From assembly GCA_032718475.1 (NCBI GenBank), contig JAUCBJ010003071.1, forward strand, positions 1 to 29,900: 29,900 nt of DNA. Direction: 5' to 3'. Each line of letters begins with the position of its first letter. Positions within the stretch are counted from its first letter, which is position 1. This stretch comes from Nemertoderma westbladi. Taxonomy: Eukaryota; Xenacoelomorpha; Nemertodermatida; Nemertodermatidae. The notes below the pieces were generated by a model. It was not told where the DNA came from. It saw only the letters and a list, made by a program, of their open reading frames with translations, and ran no database searches. The position numbers and the translations under genes were made by a program. Below are positions 20,966-29,900 of the stretch, in pieces.

Positions 20966-22181
20966 AGCAATGTGAGAATGTAGCAGAGCAATGTGAGAAT
21001 GTAGCAGAGCACCGTGAGAATGTAGCAAAGCAATGTGAGAACGTAGCAGAGCACCGTGAGAATGTAGCGGAGCAATGTGAGAATGTAGCAGAGCAATGTG
21101 AGAATGTAGCAGAGCACCGTGAGAATGTAGCAGAGCACCGTGAGAATGTAGCAGAGCAATGTGAGAATGTAGCGGAGCAATGTGAGAATGAAGCAGAGCA
21201 CCGTGGAAATGTAGCAAAGCAATGTGAGAACGTAGCAGAGCACCGTGAGAATGTAGCAGAGCAATGTGAGAATGTAGCAGAGCAATGTGAGAATGTAGAA
21301 GAGCACCGTGAGAATGTAGCGGAGCAATGTGAGAATGTAGAAGAGCACCGTGAGAATGTAGCGGAGCAATGTGAGAATGTAGCGGAGCAATGTGAGAATG
21401 TAGCGGAGCAATGTGAGAATGTAGCGGAGCAATGTGAGAATGTAGCAGAGCACCGTGAGAATGTAGCAGAGCAATGTGAGAATGTAGCAGAGCAATGTGA
21501 GAATGTAGAAGAGCACCGTGAGAATGTAGCGGAGCAATGTGAGAATGTAGCGGAGCAATGTGAGAACGTAGCAGAGCACCGTGAGAATGTAGCGGAGCAA
21601 TGTGAGAATGTAGCAGAGCAATGTGAGAATGTAGCAGAGCACCGTGAGAATGTAGCAAAGCAATGTGAGAACGTAGCAGAGCACCGTGAGAATGTAGCGG
21701 AGCAATGTGAGAATGTAGCAGAGCAATGTGAGAATGTAGCAGAGCACCGTGAGAATGTAGCAGAGCACCGTGAGAATGTAGCAGAGCAATGTGAGAATGT
21801 AGCGGAGCAATGTGAGAATGAAGCAGAGCACCGTGGAAATGTAGCAAAGCAATGTGAGAACGTAGCAGAGCACCGTGAGAATGTAGCAGAGCAATGTGAG
21901 AATGTAGCAGAGCAATGTGAGAATGTAGAAGAGCACCGTGAGAATGTAGCGGAGCAATGTGAGAATGTAGAAGAGCACCGTGAGAATGTAGCGGAGCAAT
22001 GTGAGAATGTAGCGGAGCAATGTGAGAATGTAGCGGAGCAATGTGAGAATGTAGCGGAGCAATGTGAGAATGTAGCAGAGCACCGTGAGAATGTAGCAGA
22101 GCAATGTGAGAATGTAGCAGAGCAATGTGAGAATGTAGAAGAGCACCGTGAGAATGTAGCGGAGCAATGTGAGAATGTAGC
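20966..22181. repeat. Higher-order repeat, 630 bp (30 units), two copies
   Basis: 20966-21551 recurs at 21596-22181 with no difference seen by eye, including the rare pair AATGAAGCAGAG and CACCGTGGAAAT at 21188 and 21818. The shift is 630 bases, 30 units. Confidence 0.85.
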
Positions 22182-23160
22182 AGAGCACCGTGAGAATGTA
22201 GCAGAGCAATGTGAGAATGTAGAAGAGCACCGTGAGAATGTAGCGGAGCAATGTGAGAATGTAGCGGAGCAATGTGAGAATGTAGCGGAGCAATGTGAGA
22301 ATGTAGCGGAGCAATGTGAGAATGTAGCAGAGCACCGTGAGAATGTAGCAGAGCACCGTGAGAATGTAGCAAAGCAATGTGAGAACGTAGCAGAGCACCG
22401 TGAGAATGTAGCAGAGCAATGTGAGAATGTAGCAGAGCAATGTGAGAATGTAGAAGAGCACCGTGAGAATGTAGCGGAGCAATGTGAGAATGTAGCGGAG
22501 CAATGTGAGAATGTAGCAGAGCAATGTGAGAATGTAGCGGAGCAATGTGAGAATGTAGCAGAGCAATGTGAGAATGTAGAAGAGCACCGTGAGAATGTAG
22601 CGGAGCAATGTGAGAATGTAGCGGAGCAATGTGAGAATGTAGCAGAGCAATGTGAGAATGTAGCGGAGCAATGTGAGAATGTAGCAGAGCAATGTGAGAA
22701 TGTAGAAGAGCACCGTGAGAATGTAGCGGAGCAATGTGAGAATGTAGCAGAGCAATGTGAGAATGTAGCAGAGCAATGTGAGAATGAAGCAGAGCAATGT
22801 GAGAATGTAGCGGAGCAATGTGAGAATGTAGCAGAGCAATGTGAGAATGTAGAAGAGCACCGTGAGAATGTAGCGGAGCAATGTGAGAATGTAGCAGAGC
22901 AATGTGAGAATGTAGCAAAGCAATGTGAGAATGAAGCAGAGCAATGTGAGAATGTAGCAGAGCAATGTGAGAATGTAGCGGAGCAATGTGAGAATGTAGC
23001 GGAGCAATGTGAGAATGTAGCAGAGCAATGTGAGAATGTAGCGGAGCAATGTGAGAATGTAGCGGAGCACCGTGAGAATGTAGCAAAGCAATGTGAGAAC
23101 GTAGCAGAGCACCGTGAGAATGTAGCAGAGCAATGTGAGAATGTAGCAGAGCAATGTGAG

Positions 23161-23760
23161 AATGAAGCAGAGCATCGTGGAAATGTAGCAGATCAATGTG
23201 AGAATGTAGAAGAGCACCGTGAGAATGTAGCAAAGCAATGTGAGAACGTAGCAGAGCACCGTGAGAATGTAGCAGAGCACCGTGAGAATGTAGCAGATCA
23301 ATGTGAGAATGTAGAAGAGCACCGTGAGAATGTAGCGGAGCAATGTGAGAATGTAGCGGAGCAATGTGAGAATGTAGCGGAGCACCGTGAGAATGTAGCA
23401 AAGCAATGTGAGAACGTAGCAGAGCACCGTGAGAATGTAGCAGATCAATGTGAGAATGTAGCAGAGCACCGTGAGAATGTAGCAGAGCAATGTGAGAATG
23501 TAGCGGAGCAATGTGAGAATGTAGCGGAGCACCGTGAGAATGTAGCAAAGCAATGTGAGAACGTAGCAGAGCACCGTGAGAATGTAGCAGAGCACCGTGA
23601 GAATGTAGCAGAGCAATGTGAGAATGAAGCAGAGCATCGTGGAAATGTAGCAGATCAATGTGAGAATGTAGAAGAGCACCGTGAGAATGTAGCGGAGCAA
23701 TGTGAGAATGTAGCGGAGCAATGTGAGAATGTAGCAGAGCAATGTGAGAATGTAGCGGAG
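23161..23760. repeat. Higher-order repeat, 462 bp (22 units)
   Basis: The rare string AATGAAGCAGAGCATCGTGG followed by a GCAGATCAATGT unit and a GTAGAAGAG unit occurs at 23161 and again at 23623, 462 bases apart. Only about the first 60 bases were matched directly. Confidence 0.65.
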
Positions 23761-25640
23761 CAATGTGAGAATGTAGCGGAGCACCGTGAGAATGTAGCAA
23801 AGCAATGTGAGAACGTAGCAGAGCAATGTGAGAATGTAGCAGAGCAATGTGAGAATGTAGCGGAGCAATGTGAGAATGTAGCAGAGCAATGTGAGAATGT
23901 AGCGGAGCAATGTGAGAATGTAGCAGAGCACCGTGAGAATGTAGCAAAGCAATGTGAGAACGTAGAAGAGCACCGTGAGAATGTAGCAGAGCAATGTGAG
24001 AATGTAGCAGAGCAATGTGAGAATGTAGCAGAGCAATGTGAGAATGTAGCGGAGCAATGTGAGAACGTAGAAGAGCACCGTGAGAATGTAGCAGAGCAAT
24101 GTGAGAATGTAGCGGAGCAATGTGAGAACGTAGAAGAGCACCGTGAGAATGTAGCAGAGCAATGTGAGAATGTAGCAGAGCAATGTGAGAATGTAGCAGA
24201 GCAATGTGAGAATGTAGAAGAGCACCGTGAGAATGTAGCAGAGCAATGTGAGAATGTAGCAGAGCAATGTGAGAATGTAGCAGAGCAATGTGAGAATGTA
24301 GCAGAGCAATGTGAGAATGTAGCAGAGCAATGTGAGAATGTAGCAGAGCAATGTGAGAATGTAGCGGAGCAATGTGAGAATGAAGCAGAGCAATGTGAGA
24401 ACGTAGAAGAGCACCGTGAGAATGTAGCAGAGCAATGTGAGAATGTAGCAGAGCAATGTGAGAATGTAGCAGAGCAATGTGAGAATGTAGCAGAGCAATG
24501 TGAGAATGTAGCAGAGCAATGTGAGAATGTAGCAGAGCAATGTGAGAATGTAGCGGAGCAATGTGAGAATGTAGCAGAGCAATGTGAGAATGTAGCAGAG
24601 CAATGTGAGAATGTAGCAGAGCAATGTGAGAATGTAGAAGAGCACCGTGAGAATGTAGCAGAGCAATGTGAGAATGTAGCGGAGCAATGTGAGAACGTAG
24701 AAGAGCACCGTGAGAATGTAGCAGAGCAATGTGAGAATGTAGCAGAGCAATGTGAGAATGTAGCAGAGCAATGTGAGAATGTAGAAGAGCACCGTGAGAA
24801 TGTAGCAGAGCAATGTGAGAATGTAGCAGAGCAATGTGAGAATGTAGCGGAGCAATGTGAGAATGTAGCGGAGCAATGTGAGAATGTAGCAGAGCAATGT
24901 GAGAATGTAGCAGAGCACCGTGAGAATGTAGCAGAGCAATGTGAGAATGTAGCAGAGCAATGTGAGAATGTAGCAGAGCACCGTGAGAATGTAGCAGAGC
25001 AATGTGAGAATGTAGCAGAGCACCGTGAGAATGTAGCAGAGCAATGTGAGAATGTAGCAGAGCAATGTGAGAATGTAGCAGAGCAATGTGAGAATGTAGC
25101 GGAGCAATGTGAGAATGTAGCAGAGCAATGTGAGAATGTAGCAGAGCAATGTGAGAATGTAGCAGAGCAATGTGAGAATGTAGCAGAGCACCGTGGAAAT
25201 GTAGCAGAGCAATGTGAGAATGAAGCAGAGCAATGTGAGAATGTAGCAGAGCAATGTGAGAATGTAGCGGAGCAATGTGAGAATGTAGCGGAGCAATGTG
25301 AGAATGTAGCAGAGCAATGTGAGAATGTAGCAGAGCAATGTGAGAATGTAGCAGAGCAATGTGAGAATGTAGAAGAGCACCGTGGAAATGTAGCAGAGCA
25401 ATGTGAGAATGTAGCAGAGCACCGTGAGAATGTAGCAGAGCACCGTGGAAATGTAGCAGAGCAATGTGAGAATGTAGCGGAGCAATGTGAGAATGTAGCA
25501 GAGCAATGTGAGAATGTAGCAGAGCACCGTGAGAATGTAGCAGAGCACCGTGAGAATGTAGCAGAGCACCGTGAGAATGTAGCAGAGCACCGTGGAAATG
25601 TAGCAGAGCAATGTGAGAATGTAGCAGAGCAATGTGAGAA

Positions 25641-27222
25641 TGTAGCAGATCAATGTGAGAATGTAGCAGAGCACCGTGAGAACGTAGCAGAGCACCGTGA
25701 GAATGTAGCAGAGCACCGTGGAAATGTAGCAGAGCAATGTGAGAATGTAGCAGAGCAATGTGAGAATGTAGCGGAGCAATGTGAGAATGTAGCGGAGCAA
25801 TGTGAGAATGTAGCAGAGCAATGTGAGAATGTAGCAGAGCACCGTGAGAATGTAGCAGAGCACCGTGGAAATGTAGCAGAGCAATGTGAGAATGTAGCAG
25901 AGCAATGTGAGAATGTAGAAGAGCACCGTGAGAATGTAGCAGAGCAATGTGAGAATGTAGCAGAGCAATGTGAGAATGTAGCGGAGCAATGTGAGAATGT
26001 AGCGGAGCAATGTGAGAATGTAGCAGAGCAATGTGAGAATGTAGCAGAGCACCGTGAGAATGTAGCAGAGCAATGTGAGAATGTAGAAGAGCACCGTGAG
26101 AATGTAGCAGAGCAATGTGAGAATGTAGCAGAGCAATGTGAGAATGTAGCGGAGCAATGTGAGAATGTAGCGGAGCAATGTGAGAATGTAGCAGAGCAAT
26201 GTGAGAATGTAGCAGAGCACCGTGAGAATGTAGCAGAGCAATGTGAGAATGTAGAAGAGCACCGTGAGAATGTAGCAGAGCAATGTGAGAATGTAGCAGA
26301 GCAATGTGAGAATGTAGCGGAGCAATGTGAGAATGTAGCGGAGCAATGTGAGAATGTAGCAGAGCAATGTGAGAATGTAGCAGAGCACCGTGAGAATGTA
26401 GCAGAGCAATGTGAGAATGTAGCGGAGCAATGTGAGAATGTAGCAGATCAATGTGAGAATGTAGCAGAGCACCGTGAGAACGTAGCAGAGCACCGTGAGA
26501 ATGTAGCAGAGCACCGTGGAAATGTAGCAGAGCAATGTGAGAATGTAGCAGAGCAATGTGAGAATGTAGCGGAGCAATGTGAGAATGTAGCGGAGCAATG
26601 TGAGAATGTAGCAGAGCAATGTGAGAATGTAGCAGAGCACCGTGAGAATGTAGCAGAGCACCGTGGAAATGTAGCAGAGCAATGTGAGAATGTAGCAGAG
26701 CAATGTGAGAATGTAGAAGAGCACCGTGAGAATGTAGCAGAGCAATGTGAGAATGTAGCAGAGCAATGTGAGAATGTAGCGGAGCAATGTGAGAATGTAG
26801 CGGAGCAATGTGAGAATGTAGCAGAGCAATGTGAGAATGTAGCAGAGCACCGTGAGAATGTAGCAGAGCAATGTGAGAATGTAGAAGAGCACCGTGAGAA
26901 TGTAGCAGAGCAATGTGAGAATGTAGCAGAGCAATGTGAGAATGTAGCGGAGCAATGTGAGAATGTAGCGGAGCAATGTGAGAATGTAGCAGAGCAATGT
27001 GAGAATGTAGCAGAGCACCGTGAGAATGTAGCAGAGCAATGTGAGAATGTAGAAGAGCACCGTGAGAATGTAGCAGAGCAATGTGAGAATGTAGCAGAGC
27101 AATGTGAGAATGTAGCGGAGCAATGTGAGAATGTAGCGGAGCAATGTGAGAATGTAGCAGAGCAATGTGAGAATGTAGCAGAGCACCGTGAGAATGTAGC
27201 AGAGCAATGTGAGAATGTAGAA
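25641..27222. repeat. Nested higher-order repeats, 168 bp (8 units) inside 798 bp (38 units)
   Basis: The GTAGAAGAG marker unit recurs at 25920, 26088 and 26256 and again at 26718, 26886, 27054 and 27222, every step being 168 bases. The whole block beginning with the rare GCAGATCAATG unit at 25644 restarts at 26442, a shift of 798 bases, and the two blocks match over about 280 bases read side by side. Confidence 0.85.
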
Positions 27223-27500
27223 GAGCACCGTGAGAATGTAGCAAAGCAATGTGAGAACGTAGCAGAGCACCGTGAGAATGTAGCGGAGCAATGTGAGAAT
27301 GTAGCAGAGCAATGTGAGAATGTAGCATATCAATGTGAGAACGTAGCAGAGCACCGTGAGAATGTAGCGGAGCAATGTGAGAATGTAGCAGAGCAATGTG
27401 AGAATGTAGCGGAGCAATGTGAGAATGTAGCATATCAATGTGAGAATGTCGCAGAGCACCGTGAGAATGTAGCAGAGCACCATGAAAATGTAGCAGAGTA

Positions 27501-27601
27501 CCACCCACCCAGCCCACCCACCCACCCACCCAGCCCACCCACCCACCCACCCACCCAAACACCCACCCACTCACCCACCCACCCACCCACCCCTTTTTTT
27601 T
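27501..27601. repeat. (CCCA)n low-complexity tract with T8 end; G-quadruplex-prone on the minus strand
   Basis: CCCA repeats with a few interruptions (CCCAGCCC, CCCAAACACCC, CACTCACCC) occupy 27501-27593 and are followed by eight T. The minus strand reads GGGTGGGTGGG, runs of three G separated by single bases, a strong quadruplex pattern. It abuts the last satellite unit directly. Confidence 0.9.
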
Positions 27602-27744
27602 GTAATAATTTACATTTCATTAATTTATTTTTTTATCTAATCACATTATTAAATAACGAAGCATAGAAATAATACTAAGATTGAATATTGAATTGAAGGT
27701 ACAGTACTGAATTGAATATTTGAGATTGCATAAGATAGAGTATT

Positions 27745-27871
27745 GAATATCTTCGGCCGTCATCCCGTTGGTGACTCCATTTGGAACCATTTCGACAGTT
27801 TCGATTGGTTTCGGCTCTTCAGTCCCCGAATAGACCGATGGTCGGCGTGGTTGCTGTCCCCATGACTGAGG
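27745..27871 (-). other. Exon-like GC-rich stretch
   Basis: On the minus strand, GGGGCTTATTGCAG (a possible splice acceptor ending at 27872) precedes an open stretch reading PQSWGQQPRRPSVYSGTEEP, then KPIETVEMVPNGVTNGMTAE. Base composition is unlike the AT-rich DNA after it. No donor site is evident downstream and I do not recognise the protein. It could be a real exon of a gene outside the window, or TE-derived. Confidence 0.25.
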
Positions 27872-27880
27872 CTGCAATAA

Positions 27881-27965
27881 GCCCCGTTCACATCTAACGG
27901 TGCGTGAGCGGTAAAGTTGTCTGGCGGTATTGAAGCGGTAAGCCAGCGGTACACTACCCGGAGGC
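27881..27965 (+). repeat. CGTTCACA-type terminal repeat, left copy
   Basis: GCCCCGTTCACATCTAACGG followed by GC-rich AGCGGTA-like motifs. The reverse complement of 29614-29632 begins almost the same way (GCCCGTTCACATCCAACGG). This may be one end of a 1.75-kb non-autonomous DNA element or a solitary fragment. Flanking TAA is present, but a matching direct target duplication is not. Confidence 0.4.
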
Positions 27966-28890
27966 TATTAATAAATATTTATTTATTAATAATTAGAATG
28001 GCAGTAACTATGGAAGCAATACACTAAAATACTGCACTGCAATTTATTTTGTAACACTATATCGCTAGATATGTTTTAGTAGAGAATTGAGGAACAAAAA
28101 AGTAACAATTTAATAATAAAATTACGTATTTTACGTGCAATTATGAGGGAAAAAAACGTAGAAAATTTTTTTTCAATATTATCTCGACCCTTTATTAACC
28201 CCACTGGCGATCGGTAAATAAAATTCCTCAAGAATAGTGAAAAAAAAGTTATACTTGTTCTTAAGTAATTAATAATTATCATATTAATAAGTATTATTTT
28301 TTAATTGTAATAATTTGGTTTCATCTTGCTACATTATGTCAACTCCTCTTAGATCTAGTTTTGTTTAAACTTTCTCGTCATTTGCAAATCATCAATACAA
28401 TTAACAGAGAACAATTATTAGATTCCAGAACATATTTTCGGCAAATTAAACAATTTATTATTACGGATATGTAATATTATTGTGCATTCAGAATGCTGAC
28501 AATTTGGCGTAATATAGCAAGACTAAGATCCTTATACATATTATAAATATTGTAATGTGTTTGTTTGGCCGTACTAATTATTATTATATAATTTAATTAT
28601 ATTGCATATATTATATGTATTTTTATATTATATTACTAATTATTAAAACCATATAAATGTTCATGTTCAAATATGCAAATCTCCTCATACTTTTATTTTG
28701 GTATCTTATATATTACTTGCTATGGAACATAAGTTCGTCGAATTCGAATCCAATATCATGCAGTATTTAACTGATTACTGTCTCTTGTACCATCAACTCA
28801 ACACAGGGGGGTGATGGGAGATATGTTTCATTCATTTCAAATAATATATGCAGAGGCTGTATTATAGGCCTAGATAACAGATTGGACTAC
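27966..28890. other. AT-rich intergenic DNA, no gene seen
   Basis: The stretch contains a small hairpin at 27967-27990 (11-bp arms ATTAATAAATA/TATTTATTAAT) and low-complexity TA stretches near 28570-28640. No credible coding or RNA gene was found. Confidence 0.5.
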
Positions 28891-28892
28891 AG

Positions 28893-28982
28893 CATGGCCT
28901 ACTATATATATATATACTACTATATACTACTATATATATATACTATATACTATATATATATACTACTATATAGTAGGCCATG
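28893..28982. repeat. TA-rich palindrome (cruciform-prone)
   Basis: CATGGCCTACTATATATATA at the left is mirrored by TATATAGTAGGCCATG at 28967-28982. The interior is alternating TA with ACTAC punctuation, giving a nearly continuous 90-bp inverted repeat. Confidence 0.75.
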
Positions 28983-29136
28983 ACTACAGGTACTGCAGTA
29001 CTGTACACTGTACTGCTGTAGGTGTACAGTATGTAACAGGCACAGGCAGATTTTATGTTTTATACCAGTCAGCTCAGCCTGGTGCAACTTTGAAGAGCCG
29101 GCGTAAGATTTTCGCCTGGTACAGCATTTTACATTA

Positions 29137-29320
29137 CACAGAGTCGGCGCAGGAGTTTTTGCACCCGGCACCCGGCGTGGTTTTGCACAGGGTCGAGTCG
29201 GCGCAGGATTTTTTGCACCCGGCACCCGGCGTGGTTTTGCACAGAGCCGGCGCTGGATTTTTTGCACCCGGCGTGGTATTGCACAGAGCCGGCCCAGGAT
29301 TTTTTGCACCCGGCGCCGCG
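29137..29320 (+). repeat. GC-rich minisatellite, about 4 copies of 42-54 bp
   Basis: Units start CACAGAGYCGGCGCAGGA, continue TTTTTTGCACCCGGC with an optional extra ACCCGGC, and end GTGGTTTTG. Unit lengths are about 49, 54, 42 and 39 bases. GC content contrasts strongly with the flanking AT-rich DNA; the several open frames here follow from the lack of stops in the unit. Confidence 0.75.
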
Positions 29321-29382
29321 TTCAGGCGTTCGGCGCAGGTAATACAACTTTTCAATAGGGCCCGGAGGCCGGAGCCCGTTCT

Positions 29383-29632
29383 GCCGTTCACACCCAACCA
29401 GCAGCCAACCAGCCAAGGGTACCGTTGCGGTAACTGATTGTCTATCTGTCGACTGTGCATTCAACAGTAAATTACATGAATTGTTTTAACATTGTTTAAA
29501 TGGGCTGCGGTAAACCGCGCGGTTTAGCGCACACCTACATCAACATCATACATGTTGGGTCGTTCACAGTCAGCGGTGTACCGCTGACCCTGCGGTACAC
29601 GGGGTGTACCGTTCCGTTGGATGTGAACGGGC
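29383..29632. repeat. Candidate 250-bp TIR element with internal palindromes
   Basis: GCCGTTCACACCCAACC at 29383-29399 and the reverse complement of 29614-29632 (GCCCGTTCACATCCAACGG) form terminal inverted repeats. The inside holds a perfect 16-bp palindrome TAAACCGCGCGGTTTA (29511-29526), a 9-bp-arm hairpin (29569-29588) and an 8-bp-arm hairpin (29593-29611), plus another CGTTCACA at 29561. The alternative is nesting of several short elements. The right edge coincides with the end of a retroelement-like coding relic. Confidence 0.5.
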
Positions 29633-29820
29633 CTTTACCAACCCAAATTGCCATCTCCAGGCGCTGGAGCAGAAACTGGTGTGACCGCGGTTCGTGGGTG
29701 GCACTGTGGAGACGAGCCCCGATCTCCCGGAGGAAGGTGGATGTCTCTGGCTGTCTGGACCGGGGCGGCCAAAGGTCTCAAAGGCCACGGGGTGAAAGAT
29801 ATGGCCCCGGTCCATTAGGT
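29633..29820 (-). pseudogene. Frameshifted coding relic resembling a retroelement protein tail
   Basis: The minus strand reads GHIFHPVAFETFGRPG in one frame (about 29806-29759) and then, after a register change near 29750, ETSTFLREIGARLHSATHEP and RSHQFLLQRLEMAIW in another. The pattern (a VAxET segment, then FLxxLGxRL, then EPRS..FLLQRLxxAI) resembles a C-terminal region I associate with reverse-transcriptase-bearing elements in invertebrate genomes; the exact family is uncertain. The reading breaks off at the CGTTCACA terminal repeat, suggesting that element interrupted it. Confidence 0.4.
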
Positions 29821-29835
29821 CAGTCGGGCACTTTT

Positions 29836-29900
29836 GCAAATTTGGCATTAGTCCAAATTTGTACTTTTTGATGCCAAATTTCAACTAAGTCCAAATTTGT
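29836..29900. repeat. Short direct and inverted CCAAATTTGT repeats
   Basis: GTCCAAATTTGT occurs at 29851-29862 and 29889-29900, alternating with GCAAATTTGGC (29836) and GCCAAATTT (29873). A small, AT-rich mixed direct/inverted array is cut off by the window end. Confidence 0.6.

Larger units (their letters stand above)
11736..27500. repeat. 21-bp tandem satellite array, about 750 copies with higher-order structure
   Basis: One 21-bp unit is repeated across 15,765 bases. In plus-strand codons it reads ENVAEHR or ENVAEQC. Recurrent variants are GCA/GCG, AAT/AAC, the linked pair CACCGT/CAATGT, GTAGAAGAG (E for A), GCAAAGCAA (K for E), GATCAATG (D) and CGTGGAAAT (G). The first unit ends CCGCGAG and the last is CACCATGAAAAT. 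Apart from one inserted base near 17411, register is kept over the whole array. Three minus frames and one plus frame lack stops simply because the unit lacks them and 21 is divisible by 3. Variants are arranged in blocks that recur at multiples of 21 (see separate entries). It could be a minisatellite, a heterochromatic or centromeric satellite, or, less likely, repeat-protein coding DNA. Confidence 0.97.

Noticed and set aside
11736-27500. CRISPR array
   Set aside because: There are no unique spacers; units abut directly, and the context is eukaryotic.
11617-27586. Giant minus-strand proteins of more than 5,300 residues
   Set aside because: All three frames are open only because the 21-bp unit lacks stops; residue content is pure repeat with no domain, and the frames lie antisense to one another's register.
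27501-27593. Telomeric repeat
   Set aside because: The unit is CCCA/TGGG, not TTAGGG or a known variant, and non-telomeric DNA follows.
28076-28282. 68-codon minus frame
   Set aside because: AT-rich chance frame with no start context, homology or neighbours to support it.
29090-29464. Several frames of 108-119 codons on both strands
   Set aside because: They are produced by the GC-rich minisatellite, which lacks stops in several frames; translations are simple repeats.

Overview
The window looks like animal (metazoan) nuclear DNA. It carries a eukaryotic ribosomal protein uS5/RpS2 gene, a TRAF-family (RING, TRAF zinc fingers, coiled coil, MATH) reading frame, an APE-type LINE, a Ty3/Gypsy-like LTR element and many short inverted-repeat elements in AT-rich intergenic DNA. 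The species cannot be read from the sequence; a marine invertebrate would fit but is a guess. There are no operons and no bacterial signals.

Layout: (1) 57-905, minus strand: an intact, intronless RpS2 frame with its upstream region to about 1200. (2) 1200-5520: TE-rich intergenic DNA. Its centrepiece is a three-layer nest: a small TIR element was split by an LTR retrotransposon (2926-5040, 5-bp target duplication AGTGT on both sides), and one LTR of that element was in turn split by a roughly 285-bp foldback insertion with perfect 48-bp inverted repeats. The LTR element keeps only broken integrase sequence on the minus strand. (3) 6640-7947, plus strand: an intronless TRAF-like frame of 435 codons whose MATH domain is cut short; the missing tail is recognisable downstream in another frame, so this is probably a decaying retrocopy or a truncated gene. 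(4) 8100-9210: hairpin, decayed tandem duplication, tRNA-SINE-like sequence and a TATAG microsatellite. (5) About 9255-11688, plus strand: a 5'-truncated LINE ORF2 relic (endonuclease end, reverse transcriptase, C-terminal tail) with four frame changes and two in-frame stops.

(6) 11736-27500: the dominant feature, a 15.8-kb tandem array of about 750 copies of a 21-bp unit, some 53% of the window. It starts 47 bp after the LINE stop codon and ends against a (CCCA)n tract. It is organised into higher-order repeats (105, 168, 462, 630 and 798 bp were located by eye) and has one net single-base length change, near 17411. Because 21 is a multiple of 3 and the unit lacks stops in four of six frames, enormous reading frames arise automatically; I treat them as consequences of the satellite, not as genes, while noting that the plus frame reads as a heptapeptide repeat ENVAE(HR/QC).

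(7) 27501-29900: the (CCCA)n tract, one exon-like GC-rich stretch, copies of a CGTTCACA-type terminal repeat, AT-rich DNA, a 90-bp TA cruciform, a GC-rich minisatellite and a frameshifted minus-strand fragment resembling the tail of a retroelement protein. Apart from RpS2 and possibly the TRAF frame, nothing here looks like a functioning host gene; the biology of the window is about repeat invasion, nesting and satellite amplification.
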